A DNA stretch of 64,000 nucleotides from Persicaria tinctoria. Taxonomy: Eukaryota > Streptophyta > Magnoliopsida > Caryophyllales > Polygonaceae. Positions 43,691 through 55,525 of the stretch are shown here, in pieces; position 1 is the first letter of the stretch, and the number at the start of each line of letters is the position of its first letter. The position numbers and the translations under genes were made by a program. Under the pieces are notes generated by a model. The model saw only the letters and a list, made by a program, of their open reading frames with translations, was not told where the DNA came from and did no database searches. The stretch spans positions 4,838,188-4,902,187 of the forward strand of contig JBANSL010000013.1 in the NCBI GenBank assembly GCA_037127255.1, in the 5' to 3' direction.

Positions 43691-44931
43691 GCTCCTTGAT
43701 TCAATCTAAGCAATCTCTCAGATCTATCTCTATAGATCTTTACTCCAAGTATGTACACTGCCTCCCCAAAGTCTTCCATTGAGAAACATTTCTTCAGTCA
43801 TTCCTTAACGGACTCTAGCATCGGAATGTCATTCCCAATAAGTAGTATGTCATCCACATACAAAACTAGGAAGACCACTTTACTCCCACTAAACTTCTTG
43901 TATACACAAGGGTTCTCTTCGCATCTGACGAAATCAAACTCTTTGATCTTTTCATCAAACCAAAAGTTCAAACTCCTGGATGCTTGCTTAAGTCCATATA
44001 TATAGACCTCTTAAGCTTGCATACCTTCCTAGCATCACTTGGATCTTCAAAACCCTCGGGTTGTGTCATGTACACATCCTCTTCCAAGAATCCATTCAAG
44101 AAGGCGGTTTTGACATCCATTTTCCAAATCTCATAATCATAATAGGCGGCAATAGCAAGGATTATCCTAATGGATCTTATCATTACAACTGGTGAAAAGG
44201 TCTCATCATAGTCTATACCATGAATCTGTTTAAAGCCTTTGGCAACTAATCTTGCCTTGTATACAGATACCTTCCCATCCTTATCTGTCTTAAGTTTGAA
44301 AACCCATTTGCTCCCTATGGGTTTTACCCCATCTAGCAAATCTATCAAGTCCCATACTTGATTTTCAAAACATCGAATCCATTTCGGATCTCATGGCCTC
44401 AAGCCATTTCTTGGAGTCTGGACCCGTCGTTGCTTGCTTATAGGTATTAGGCTCATCATGTTCTAGCAGAAGAACATCAAGGTTTACATTCAAGATGAAA
44501 TCATCATAACGTCTTGATTGTACCCTTGGCCCATCTGATCTACGAGTGGGTTCAACTGGTTCAACAACTCGAGCTGGAACAGTTTCCAAAACTATTTGTG
44601 GATCCTCTTGTTCCGGTTCTTGGATGATTTGGGGCCCTTGGCCTTCCAAAACCATCAACTCGTCCTCGACATCATCTATGTCATCTCGTTGTTGAGTTTG
44701 TTGCTCTTCATCATGAACTGTTTCAAGATGAATATTTCTCCCACTTGACTTATTGGAAATGAACTCTCTTTCCAAAAAGACACTATCCCTTGCAACAAAC
44801 ACCTTTTGTTCAGCGGGATTATAGAAGTAATATCCAAAACTACCTTTTGGATACCCTATAAAATAGCATTTATCTGATTTAGGGGCAAGCTTATCCGTTT
44901 GTAAACGTTTTACATAAGCTTTCCAGTCCAT
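43690..44931 (-). pseudogene. Copia integrase C-terminus and reverse transcriptase, broken
   Basis: Visible on the minus strand: the integrase SH3-like end (CYFIGYPKGSFGYYFYNP, 44365-44931), then reverse transcriptase with GSKWVFKLK, KARLVAKGFKQ, MDVKTAFLNG and, in another frame, the active site YVDDILL near 43850. Lesions: a frame change with loss of about a dozen residues near 44920, a one-base gain near 44365, a two-base gain in a TA run near 44000 and a TGA in place of a usual Trp near 43805. It cannot make a full product. Confidence 0.9.
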
Positions 44932-45938
44932 ATCTCATATGGAGTTTTGTCTACAATTCTAGACGGAGTCATGTTTAGTGTAAGTACGACAATTGTGAGG
45001 GCATATCCCCAGAAGGATACCGGAAGGTCAGCAAAACTCATCATAGATCGGACCATGTCTAACAGGGTCCTGTTTCTCCTTTCAGATACACCGTTAAGCT
45101 GTGGTGTTCCTGGAGTAGACAATTGTGTTACTATCCCACAATTTTTCAAATGATGATCAAATTCATGGCTCAAGTACTCACCACCACGATCTGATCGAAG
45201 TGCTTTTATTTTCTTGCCAGTTTGAGTCTCTACCTCATTTTGAAATTCCTTAAACTTTTCAAAGGATTCCGATTTATGTGACATAAGGTAAATATATCCA
45301 TATCTACTCATGTCATCAGTAAATGTGATGAAGTATTTATAACCACCTCTAGCTTCTGTACTCATTGGCCCACATACATCAGTATGTATAATGTCCAATA
45401 GCTCAGTAGCCCTTTCATTTGTTCCTTTGAAAGGTGACCTTGTCATCTTGCCCATCAAACATGACTCACATGTATCAATGGATTCACAATCCACGTCTTT
45501 TAGAAGTCCATCTTTATGGAGCTTCTTCATGCGATCTAAACTGATGTGACCCAAACGACAGTGCCATAGGTAGGCTTCACTCAACTTACTTGATTTTTGC
45601 CTTTTTGTATTTATGTTATATGATTCTGTTGTAAGATCGAATACAAATATTCCATTAATATCTTGAGCACGAGCATAGAAGATATCATTCTTGTGAATAA
45701 TTATACCTTCATCTGTAGTGACAAAATTAAAACCTTCAGAATAAATTACTGCAGCCGAAACAAGGTTCTTTGTAATGCTAGGAACAAAATAACAATTATT
45801 TAGTTCTAAGATTAAACCAGAAGGAAGAGATAAACTAAAATCTCCTATGACAAGTGCAGCAACGCTTGCTCCATTTCCAACGCGTAGCTCTATCTCCCCT
45901 TTCTTCACTTGTCTCCTATTTCTTAGTCCCTGCACATT
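44910..45938 (-). pseudogene. Copia integrase region (GAG-pre-integrase and catalytic core)
   Basis: One open frame on the minus strand with the zinc-binding pre-integrase region (LWHCRLGHIS, CESCLMGKMTRS) and the catalytic core: HTDVCGPM (first Asp), DDMSRYGYIYL, LRSDRGGEY (second Asp) and QLNGVSERRN (Glu). The domain is intact, but it is cut off from gag-protease by an in-frame TAA (45939-45941) and from the following part of pol by a frame change near 44920. Confidence 0.92.
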
Positions 45939-46877
45939 TTAAATAATGTGAGCACCACATGCGGTATCTAATACCCAAGTAGGACCATTATCTAATGTGC
46001 AAACATTGGTTGACAGTAATTCAATAACATAAATACCTGAAGTGTTGGAACTCAAAGTCCCATTCTTCTTGTCTTCCAGGTACTTGGGACAGTTTCTTTT
46101 CCAGTGTCCCTTAGCCTTACAGTGGAAACAATCATGGTCTGCAGCCACCCTTGGCTTCTCACCACCCTTAGGTTTTGCAACTTCCTTGCCCTTCCCTTGG
46201 GTATTGTTCTTGTTCTTGGCTACCTTCTTGAACCCTTTCCCTCTATTGACGTTAAGAACTTCCTTCTTGTTGTCAGTGGGAGTATTCTGCTCAGCAGCTT
46301 TGAGCATACCATGGAGTTCGTTCAGGTTTTTCTTAATACCATGCATATGGTAGTTCATCCTGAATGATGCAAAGCCATCATGTAAGGAGTGCAAGACGAT
46401 ATCTGTGGCCAAATCTTGGTCATATGGGGTGCCCAGTGTCTCCATACGGCTAAAAAGACCGATCATGTTAAACACATGGGGACCTACTAGCTTTCCTTTC
46501 ACAAGCTTGCTATCCAGTATAGCCTTGTGAGTTTCATATCGTTCAATCCTTACTTGTGCCTGAAACAACATTTTCAGGTTGGTGATGATAGAGTAGGCAT
46601 CCTGGTATTCAAACCTCTTTTGAAGGTCAGGTTCCATGCTTGCTAGCATCAAATAAGTGACAGGTAAAGAATCACTCCTTAACTCCATTTCTCTAACTAT
46701 CTCCTCATCCAATGAGGCATCGGTAATAGTAGGGATAGGGTTTGTTAAGACGTCCTCACGCCCTTCAGACCTGAGAACAATTCTCAAATTCCTTTACCAA
46801 TCAAGAAAGTTCGTTCCATTCAATTTGTTTTTCTCAACTATTGAGCGCGGGGTGAAATGCAAGTTATCGTTCGACAT
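45939..46877 (-). pseudogene. Copia gag and protease region with internal stops
   Basis: The start ATG is at 46875-46877. The frame meets TAA at about 46796, only some 27 codons in, then is open again to 45939. It contains the gag helical region, a CCHC zinc knuckle (CFHCKAKGHWKRNC) and the protease site WVLDTACG, where the usual third residue Gly is Ala. The TAA at 45939-45941 follows a few codons later, at the gag-protease/integrase boundary. No complete Gag can be made without reading through. Confidence 0.9.
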
Positions 46878-48672
46878 AATGCCTATATAAAAAGGAAATG
46901 ACATACAAATCAGTTTATGTTCGAAATGCAAATTACTTAGGATTAAACACCTTTAAAATAAGTAAATGCGCATTTTATTCAAATTGTTATTGTTCCTGGT
47001 GAATAAAATGATTCCAAGATCCCATTACACACAAGACCCAACGTACTTTTGCACTGCCTTGAGTCTTGTATGCTCAAGGTAAGTAACAATTACTAATTAT
47101 AACTCCTTATAATTCTTGGTTGATGAACCACATCCAATGTAAAATCATCCTATGCCTCAAGATCCAAAACTTTGCCTTTTGGTCTCTCGTTGGGTACAAC
47201 CATATCAAGGTTTATGAACCCCGTATAGATTCACCCTCATTAGCCCAAGATTATGGAAAGACACCCTCACTTTTGTGAAGCCCATCCAACCAAAAATCCA
47301 AAACTTAATGGGTTATGATATGGAAAGGCATTGCCCCAATTTATCTTAGGAACTTAAGTCTTTTATTTGTCTTTATTTATAAGTGAAAAAATATCATAAA
47401 TCAAAACAACATAAAACTTAAAATAAGGCATTCAAAATGCAATGAAATTGTGATCCTAGTATGGCCCCTACGATGCATAAAATAAAGATCTAATCTTCAT
47501 GGGTCTCCACTCTCGCGCCATTCATGGATCTCCATCCTTGAACTTCTTATGTCTTCTTGTCTTCTTGTATTAATTACAATATTTTCTAATAATCTAATTA
47601 CTGAAAATAAATTACAAAAATACACAACGATACGCAGATCGTGTACAAAAAAACATAACGATACGCAGATCGTATTTATGGGCCATACTAGTCACCTTAT
47701 GCAATAATATCAAATATTAAAAATATTAATCACAATTAATATAACATCAAAATATTAATCAAATTAATATAAACAAGAAATAGAATATTAATCATATTAA
47801 TAAACTATTTAACTCAAATCAATTAAATTATCTAATAAAATAACTAATTTAATATTCTTGATATTTAATTCAAAATTAGCAATCATATATATGGAATAGA
47901 TTTATGGTAACTTTTACCTTGTATAATTGGATAGAAATTTTTTTTTTATTAGGGATAAGATATCTACCATATCTAATTAAGATAATTTAAGATTTTACAC
48001 TAAAATCATAAATATCTTCCATAACCCTAATTCCGACCCCATCCACTCCCACTCAAATTTTGTAACAATTACAAACTTTGACAATTGTAGGATTAAGATG
48101 ATAAGTTTTCATAAAACTTAAACTTTTGACAAATTAATATATGAATCAAATTCACATAAAATTTATTAACTTTATGCATCAAAATCATGAAATTCTCAAT
48201 TTCTTCAATTCAAATCAATTTTCACTTTCATAAAATCAAATATTTCATAGTTTATAAAAAAATCATATCTCTTGTATAAATTGATTGAATTTTTTTTTTC
48301 TTTAAAAAAAAACAGAATAAAAAAAATATATAAAATTTTGATGCCAACATGATCTGATCATGTTCAATTCATAATTGCCGATCCATATTAATATCCCACT
48401 ATAATCACATTACAATTCCATTGATCGGCCAATCACGATGATTGCCGATAACATGAAATTTCGGTGGTTCGAGCATTGAACGAATTTCACACATACTCCG
48501 GCATTACTTGGTCGGAATTGCGAATTAATTTAACATATTAAATTTTATTTATCCAAACAATCAAAATCATAATTTTAATTAATCATACTAGTTATTCCAT
48601 ATATCAAGTATATTGCTACATTGAATTAAAACTAACAAGAAAATCAATCAATCATATCAAATTATGCAAGAT
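46878..48672 (-). other. Copia untranslated leader
   Basis: AT-rich, about 1.8 kb between the primer site and gag, with no conserved frame. Contains a repeated ACGATACGCAGATCGT word near 47630 and 47660. Confidence 0.7.
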
Positions 48673-48684
48673 GCTCTGATGCCA
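48673..48684 (-). other. Primer binding site of the copia element
   Basis: Minus strand reads TGGCATCAGAGC right after the 5' LTR. It differs by one base from TGGTATCAGAGC, the usual plant site complementary to initiator methionine tRNA. Confidence 0.85.
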
Positions 48685-48685
48685 C

Positions 48686-49375
48686 TGATGGAAATTAGAT
48701 GCGCAGCGGAAGTTTTAGAAACTATTTTCTATCATCTAATTCAAGGATCTTCATGCATAAAATTGATAGATCAAATCATTGTTCATAGGAGATACCTCTT
48801 GACGCGTGAACCGGATCTAAACGGAGAGGATTCGGAAGAGAACTAGAGCCCCACGTGTTGCTCCTCTACTTGGTCCACAAGAGTCCGGTCTAGATCTCCT
48901 TTGCCTTCGACTGCTAGGACGAAGATCGAAAGGTGAACAATCAAATTGCTCTTGATTGATGATGGTAGAATTCAGCCCTCCCAAACCAATTGGTGCGGCT
49001 AAACTCACGTTCCTGGTTGGGATGTGTGAATTAGGTTAAGTCATTATAAGCCCATCTTTATAAGCTTATATTTATACCTTACTTGATTAATTATTTATTT
49101 CACAAATAAATCTTATCCCATTATTATTAATATATATCTAATATACACTAATAATAAAATCATCTATCTTTTGATCAAGCCCGTCAACTCTAAGTGTGTG
49201 ACCGCATAGGACCCGTTTATAATAGCCATGGGTTTAACCCGTTTAAGCCCATTAATCGTAGTTGGCTTCTAGCAAAGCATTACGACTCCTAAAATAATCG
49301 GATTGAATATCTCTATCAATTGTCCTATTCCATAACTAGTCATTGCACATTAAATTAAATGACACAATTCCTTCA
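48686..49375 (-). repeat. 5' LTR of the copia element
   Basis: 690 bp, TG...CA, same length as the 3' LTR, adjoining the primer binding site. Direct repeat GTGTC follows at 49376-49380. Confidence 0.95.
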
Positions 49376-50216
49376 GTGTCGTGGTGTAGCGGATGAGGAA
49401 AGACCCTTGGGTCACACCTTAAGGAATTCCGCCCAACCCACAAAGAAATCGAGAAGCGTACATGCGCTGCGAGCGAAGTGTCGGTAACGGATCATGGATA
49501 AAGGTTACCTGCTCTCGTGAGGACCCCTCAAAATCTTATGTAGTTGATGGGACGCGGAAGAAATCTATCAATATTCCACGGAGCACACTAAGCGACTCAG
49601 ATAGCAAATTGGGATGTCACTCGGCTTAAATAGCTTTATCTCTCTCTCTCTAGGTTTCGTCTTCTTAGATTTCAAAAAGCCCTCTTCTCTATAGTTTGAG
49701 TTCGGTTTATATAGGGATATAGTTGTACGGCCACGAGGTGGACAAGTGTCTAAAAAGTCACTACACGTGGCGGATACGCTAGGACCCGTGGGTGAGGGGC
49801 ATGTGTGACACGTGGCCCTAATGGTAGAGGTTTGTATCCATCCGCGGACGAATCCGGGCCAAGCCGATTTTGGCCACTGACCCCTTCCTTACCGTTTACA
49901 ACTTCTTTGTCGCCCTTTGTTGGGTCCTGGCCGATCAAGGTGACACATCAAGTCTGCTAATGCTTCTTCGAGTCACATCAGTTCGTACACGACCCACTCC
50001 AACTTATCTTGACCTCACCGAATCCTGCCGAGTTTAACACAAACCGTAATAATAATTGTTTGATGAAATAAAATATAGTCATGATTTCTTTGGTATTTTG
50101 GGAACTTTTGATATAACTTACACACAATGCTAATTGATCTGTTAATAGGATAAAAAAAATAAAATAAAATTGACATGTTCCTAATTTTGTACTGGATGTG
50201 CAAATTGCAATAATAA
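49376..50216. other. GC-richer intergenic DNA, unclassified
   Basis: The first 600 bases are much more GC-rich than their surroundings, with ACACGTGGC-type words at 49754 and 49806 and a (CT)n run near 49640. It may be an old LTR fragment. No frame or terminal repeat supports a definite call. Confidence 0.35.
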
Positions 50217-50227
50217 ATACGATTAAT

Positions 50228-51152
50228 CTCAACAAACTGCCCGAACTGTGACTCCTATTATGAAGACCTATACCACCTTCTATGGGGATGCAATATTACA
50301 AAGGATACGTTATTATCGAAAGACCCGGATATATTCATGAAGATCCATGATTGCTTTGAAGAGGATAAAGCGATAAATGACACAATCAGAGATATAAAGG
50401 AAAAAATTGGAACCAAAAGCTTCACTAATCTAGCTTTTGATTGGTGGAGAATTTGGTACAACCGAAACAAAGCATTATTCGATCACATTACGCTTGATGT
50501 GAGACGAATATCGTCCTTCATTAGCGAACAAAAATTCGTCTGGAACGCAGCCAAAATTGAAAACGACACACCTATTCCAAGTATACACAAACAAAAGGAA
50601 AGACTAAAACTCCACTCCAAAAGAAAGAGAACCAAGTGGGAACCTCCGCCCCTGGATATGTATAAACTGAACTTTGATGGAGCCCTGTCGCCAGATAATA
50701 ATGGTTCTTATGGGTTTATCATTCGGGATCCTAGGGGAAGGCCTATATATGGGGGCTCTGGCCCCTCTCCTCTCCCCTCAGTTTGTGATTGTGAAAGCCT
50801 TGGACTCTGGAAAGGTCTTTTAGCTGCAAAGGACCTCAATCTAAATAAATTGATAGTAGAAGGAGACAATATCACTATCATCAAAAGTCTGAAAGGTTTG
50901 GGGAAGCTTACTGGAGACTGTGAAATGATTGTCTCAGACAGTCTAGTCTTGTTGGGCTTCTTCAGTTCTGTTGAGATTCGTCATGTCTATAAGGAAGCAA
51001 ATACGGTAGCAGATAGATTGGCTCATATTAATTTCGCTTTCCATGGGACTGTCTTACCTGACGATTCTCTGTTACGTATTTTCATCCGCAAGGATGCTCT
51101 TGGCGGATAGAACTGAGTTCTATAGCCAAATTTTTTCCGTTTCAAAAAAAAT
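50228..51152 (+). mobile_element. 5'-truncated LINE with 11-bp target duplication
   Basis: Flanked by ATACGATTAAT at 50217-50227 and 51153-51163; a short A-run ends the element. A single open frame from about 50231 to 51110 covers the zinc-binding zf-RVT region (CPNCDSYYEDLYHLLWGC), a linker, and a full RNase H-like domain: YKLNFDGAL, GSYGFIIRD, ESLGLWKGL, VEGDNITIIKSL, VYKEANTVADRLAH. The frame is unbroken but lacks endonuclease and reverse transcriptase, so it is not autonomous. Same family as the decayed copy at 14972-16350. Confidence 0.92.
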
Positions 51153-51163
51153 ATACGATTAAT

Positions 51164-51830
51164 ATATTCGGTTTTTTTAATATGTTCCTTTTAGATGCTG
51201 CAAAAGCACTGGCATCCATGGTGTTCTCCTGAGTAACTCCAGCTGCATCTGATCCTCTCTCCACCTGCTGCAATATGAAGTAAGCTTTGTTTATAGCTCG
51301 GAGAGGATCCATAGCCAATATCTGATTCCTTGCCCCTTCATAACTCTCATTAAGAGTAGCCAAAAGCTGCATAACCTTGTTCCTGGAATCAATCTCAGCT
51401 ACCTTTCTCTTCAGATCACATGTACATTGTTTCATTGCTCCACAAGAACACTCAGGGATTCTCTCTAACACTTGTAGCTCATCCCATAGTTTCTTCAGAG
51501 CATTATACACCTCTCCTAGACTCATGCTACCCTGATGCACATTGTTCAGCTTTTTCCTGATCTGGAAATTCAAGGGAACATTTGTCTGCCCATACCTTTC
51601 CATAATCTCATCTCATAGCTGCTTTGTACGTTGAATCCGTAAACATAAATCCCTCTGCAACAATATTCTTGTTTATGGAATTCATAATCCAGCATCTGAC
51701 CATAAAATCCATAATATGTAACTCAGGTTTATATAGTACCTGGAGGTCACTGATCACGTGCAAGTCATGCCTAGGAGGCTTATTACAATGTAGTCCGGAA
51801 TGTGGCAATAAAATTACATGAATGTCACCA
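51164..51830 (-). pseudogene. Copia gag relic
   Basis: Minus strand, in two frames: FMVRCWIMNSINKNI (about 51700-51720) followed by MERYGQTNVPLNFQIRK, LWDELQVLERIPECSC, LNESYEGARNQILAMDPL and INKAYFILQQVE (51603-51230), typical of copia gag. The frames are shifted near 51606. No zinc knuckle, LTR or pol was found. It is unlike the gag of the young element, so it is another lineage. Confidence 0.85.
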
Positions 51831-52160
51831 AGCTAGGAGGCTAGACAAAACAAAGGAAAGGAGGTGTAAAACAGGATGAAAACATAATGAAAAACAATGC
51901 TTATTCTTCATAAATGATTTAAAAGATAATCCATACATACGTAATATTTTGAAAAACATAAAGATTGATATACATTCATTGTAGTTGACGAAGAAATGCA
52001 ATTAATTTCTCCCAGATGCAGACTTCCCAGTGTGCCCGTGTAGCGTAGCAGAGTATATGGTCGACTAGTGTTTTTGTTTTCATGATCTATTTAAGTATTT
52101 AACGTACACTATAATTAACCATTCAGTTCTTATACTCGAGTGATCATAAATATAAGACCT
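51831..52160. other. Intergenic DNA
   Basis: No gene or element recognised. Confidence 0.4.
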
Positions 52161-52167
52161 TCTATTT

Positions 52168-52812
52168 AGGGATGATAATTTCACCCACACTTGACGAATA
52201 TCCGTCTCATCCGATCCGAAAAAGTGAATGAAAATCCGAAATAAAGCGGATATTAATTAAATGGATGATGGGTGTACGGCCGTACGAGTGATGGATCGAG
52301 TCGGATTCGGGTGAAGACGTCCCCCGTTATCCGACCCGTCGCCCAACTTATATTATACAGAGTATAATTATATTTCATATGTGAAATTATCAATATACCC
52401 CCATAAACCCTAATTCAAGATACCTATAAATGATTTCGAGCTTGAAGCTTTGGTTGTTGAAGATTATGTTTTCTCTTCTTTTTATTCATAATTATTGTAA
52501 TGTTTTCTCTAGCTTGAAGTGTTGAAACTTGTGGATGCATGTTTACACGTATTTGACAGAATTTGACTATATTTGGTACTTGTTTATTCGTTGATGTGTT
52601 CGACGTATGTTTTTCAATAATTTTTTTTTATGAATTTGATGTCTTGTATTTTACCGGAATTATCACCTGATCCACTCAATCACCTAATGGGGGTGGACGG
52701 AGCGGGTGAAATATTTAGTGGGTGATTGGTCGGGTAGGGTGAAGGGTTTTGGGTGGTGGGTCGGGTGACAGAAGTAGATCATCCACCCATCACCCGACCC
52801 ATTGTCATCCCT
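52168..52812. mobile_element. Possible hAT-like non-autonomous element
   Basis: Ends carry AGGGATGATAAT and (reverse complement) AGGGATGACAAT. Flanks TTCTATTT and TTTTATTT could be an 8-bp duplication with one mismatch. Both ends contain runs of ATCCGAC/GGGTGATGGGT type words. No transposase. Confidence 0.45.
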
Positions 52813-52824
52813 ACTTTTATTTTT

Positions 52825-52985
52825 CTATACGTAGTTTGAGGAGTTAAAGATTATACTCATAAAACAATAAAAAATTTGTTAATTTTTTTAACAATATAAT
52901 ACTTATTATTATTAAGTATTAAATTGTAAACAAAAATTTTAAAAATTTATATAGTTTTTAGCTCTTTAAACTACGAAAATCTTCA
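52825..52985. repeat. MITE-like hairpin
   Basis: Imperfect inverted repeat: TACGTAGTTTGAGGAGTTAAA matches in complement with TTTAGCTCTTTAAACTACG about 110 bases later, like the interior of the Stowaway copies in this window. The outer ends are lost. Confidence 0.5.
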
Positions 52986-53151
52986 ATAATGAAAACACCG
53001 TAGCAATCCAAACATAGAAAATATAACAAGACAAACAATAATGAATTAGGAATAAACGAAACATTTGGATACACCAAACATTAATGCTATAAAAGAAAAG
53101 GAACCCAAAAGAAACGACACATGCGATAGAATAAACCACGTGAAAGAACAT

Positions 53152-53520
53152 TCAAAATAAATTTCGACGGTAGTAATAACTACTCTGGTATGTTTGGTGC
53201 AAGTTTCATCATTCGCAACCACACGGGGGTTCGTTGATTAGTTGTGGAGGAAGGCAACTTACACTCAAGTCACCACTCATGACTGAAGCAATGAGACTTC
53301 TATTAGGCATCCAAATGGCAAAGTAGTTGGGTTTTGTCTAGTATCTACATTGAACGTATAACCAAACTGTGATCAAATGCATAGGGATGTTGGTCCTGCC
53401 CATGGGAAATCGAGATGTTCACGACATAAATTCTCCTGCTACTCCGGTCCTTTGATCATGTTAGCTTTTCGTGCGCTGACTATATCTCTCGCCTCTTCAG
53501 ATGCTCGACTAGTAGACCTG
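53152..53520 (+). pseudogene. Decayed LINE RNase H fragment
   Basis: Plus-strand reading gives INFDGSNNYSGMFGASFIIR followed by NHTG, the start of the RNase H-like domain found in plant LINEs. After this come MTEAMRLLLGIQMAK and ADYISRL-type pieces in changing frames with several stops. An old copy, unrelated in detail to the other two families. Confidence 0.65.
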
Positions 53521-54690
53521 AGCATGGGCTGGGTTGTGCGGGCTTAGACTGGGCCTATGTGAAAATCTTGGCCCATGGAGAAAATTACAAATTTTTTAAT
53601 TTTTTTAATTAGTATTTATATTGTAAAAAAATTTAATTACAAATTTAATATGAAGTCCTACATTTATAATGTATCGGAGGGAATAGTATGTAATATGCAT
53701 GTCAAATGTAACCTAACTAGTTAGCTTAAAAAGTCAACACAATACTTCATCTATTGTTTTCTTTTGACCATTGAATTTGAATATAATGTCCATGCGATGA
53801 AACCAGCCAAATCCCAAAGCAGACTTTTTATGCAACCGGCCTCTTTTTCAAATACACCCATTCCTCTACGTACATACATATAATCCAGATGTCTTTAGAT
53901 ACGTCATCTGTATTATCCGATTCTTTCAAATTTGTAGTTCTCACTTAAAACCTAAAAAAAAAACTCATATAACGTGAGTATGACTTAAATTACTTGTAAA
54001 TCACTCTTCAATATTCTTATTATATTCTGTGTATTTACATAATGTTACAATACTATGTTTAATTATATTAATTAACAAAATACGAAATTCAGATAAAATG
54101 TCCAAAATTTTATTTTAGTTTGGGGTTGCTTTTATATTTATTATTATTGCTAATTCTATTGTTGATTTAGAGAACATTTCTAGTCTATAATGATTTTTAA
54201 AGTGTTTAATTAATACATATACTTAACATCAACATAGAAATTATGACTAGAGTAATTAAAATTATCATATGGTGCTCTAGAAAATGATTATTAATTAGGA
54301 AGTTGAAAGTGATGAGAGTTGGGTAAATTTGCAACCAAGCATAAAGGATGTATATGCAGGGAAAAATCCATTAATATGAATCAATCAAATTATGATCAAA
54401 GAAAGGAACTTGTTACCTAACCTTATCAAATTAATGCACACTAGCTAGACTACCATATTTGCCCTTTTGTTAATTCACCCAAAACTAGCTAGGTCACATG
54501 AAAATGCCTTGCCCTTTATAGCTTATAATAATATATATTTCTCGTATACTCATATAGTAGTACATGTTAATTAATTCATCCATTAATATATAAATCGTAA
54601 TATACTCCGGATTTGTACTATATAGTTATGATTAGTTTGGACCATTACTTTAATTTCCAAAGGATGAACCTGTATTAGGTGCGCGTTTTA
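53521..54690. other. AT-rich intergenic DNA
   Basis: No gene or clear element. Some low-complexity A/T runs. Confidence 0.4.
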
Positions 54691-55522
54691 GAGCATGTTC
54701 AACAATTTTCCTATTATATTTTTTGAAATAGAGAATTATAATCACAATTTATTTTTGCTAAATTCCCAGCGCCGGTCCTATCATTTTAAAGGTCCTGAGC
54801 GGAAAAAAATTTGAGGGCCCTTTTATATAGAAAATAAACTATTTAATATTTTATCTAGGTTATTTCGCTAAAATATCTTACATCAATTCAAAGTAACGCG
54901 TACAATATTATTATTACTTACAAAAATCCATTTTGATATCCTAAAAATAATAGCATATCCCATCTAATAATTAAAAAGATTATTAACAACTAACACAAAT
55001 GTATAACACTATTAAGGATTTTCAAAACTTAGGGGATAAATGAGGTAGAGATTGTATGTATTATATGTGTAATTTTTTTTAAAAAAAAACAGAGCTCATT
55101 TGCAAATTATATTTTAATTCACTTGTTGGGCCGGTTAAGATTAAACATTATATTTTGTGAGCCTTTTAAATGAGGGAATAATTTAATTGTGTCTTTGTAA
55201 ACATTTAAAAAATAAAATAACATTATAAACAAGTATAATAATATACTACATATAATTTGGGATGGGCCCTCTCACGGGCTAGGCCCTGGGCAGTAGCCCA
55301 GGCTGCCCTTGTGCCTGGGTCGGCACTGTAAATTCCAATAGCTTCCCCGCCGTTATGGAGATCCTAAAATACAAACAGTTTTCTCCAAATTCAAGAAATG
55401 ATCGATCTTCATTTTTTCTTCTCATTTTCTATTTAGGAAAATATAATAGAGAATTTGTTGGATCAAAAATAATCTTAATTTTCTCAAAAAAAACTCGAGA
55501 TAGAAAATCTGTTGGGCTACTC
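54691..55522. mobile_element. Tourist-like MITE split by a hAT element
   Basis: Starts GAGCATGTTCAACAATTTTCC and ends TGTTGGGCTACTC, with TTA on both sides (54688-54690, 55523-55525). Taking out the inner element leaves about 262 bp. The terminal repeats are imperfect but in the right positions. Confidence 0.6.
54767..55328. mobile_element. hAT-like non-autonomous element with perfect 8-bp duplication
   Basis: Starts CAGCGCCGGTCC and ends GGGTCGGCACTG (imperfect terminal inverted repeats, 9 of 12). The flanking TAAATTCC at 54759-54766 and 55329-55336 is identical. 562 bp, no transposase. The GC-rich right end (GGGCCCTCTCACGGGC) is characteristic. Confidence 0.85.
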
Positions 55523-55525
55523 TTA

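Larger units (their letters stand above)
41813..49375 (-). mobile_element. Full-length Ty1/copia retrotransposon, non-autonomous
   Basis: Length 7563 bp, with 690-bp LTRs at both ends that start TG and end CA, and the same five bases (GTGTC) outside each end (41808-41812 and 49376-49380). By eye the LTRs differ at five sites with no indels (99.3% identity). Sense is minus: gag at about 46.9 kb, then protease, integrase and reverse transcriptase, in the copia order. Coding is broken at many points and the RNase H core is missing. The leader between the primer site and gag (about 1.8 kb) is long. Confidence 0.96.
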
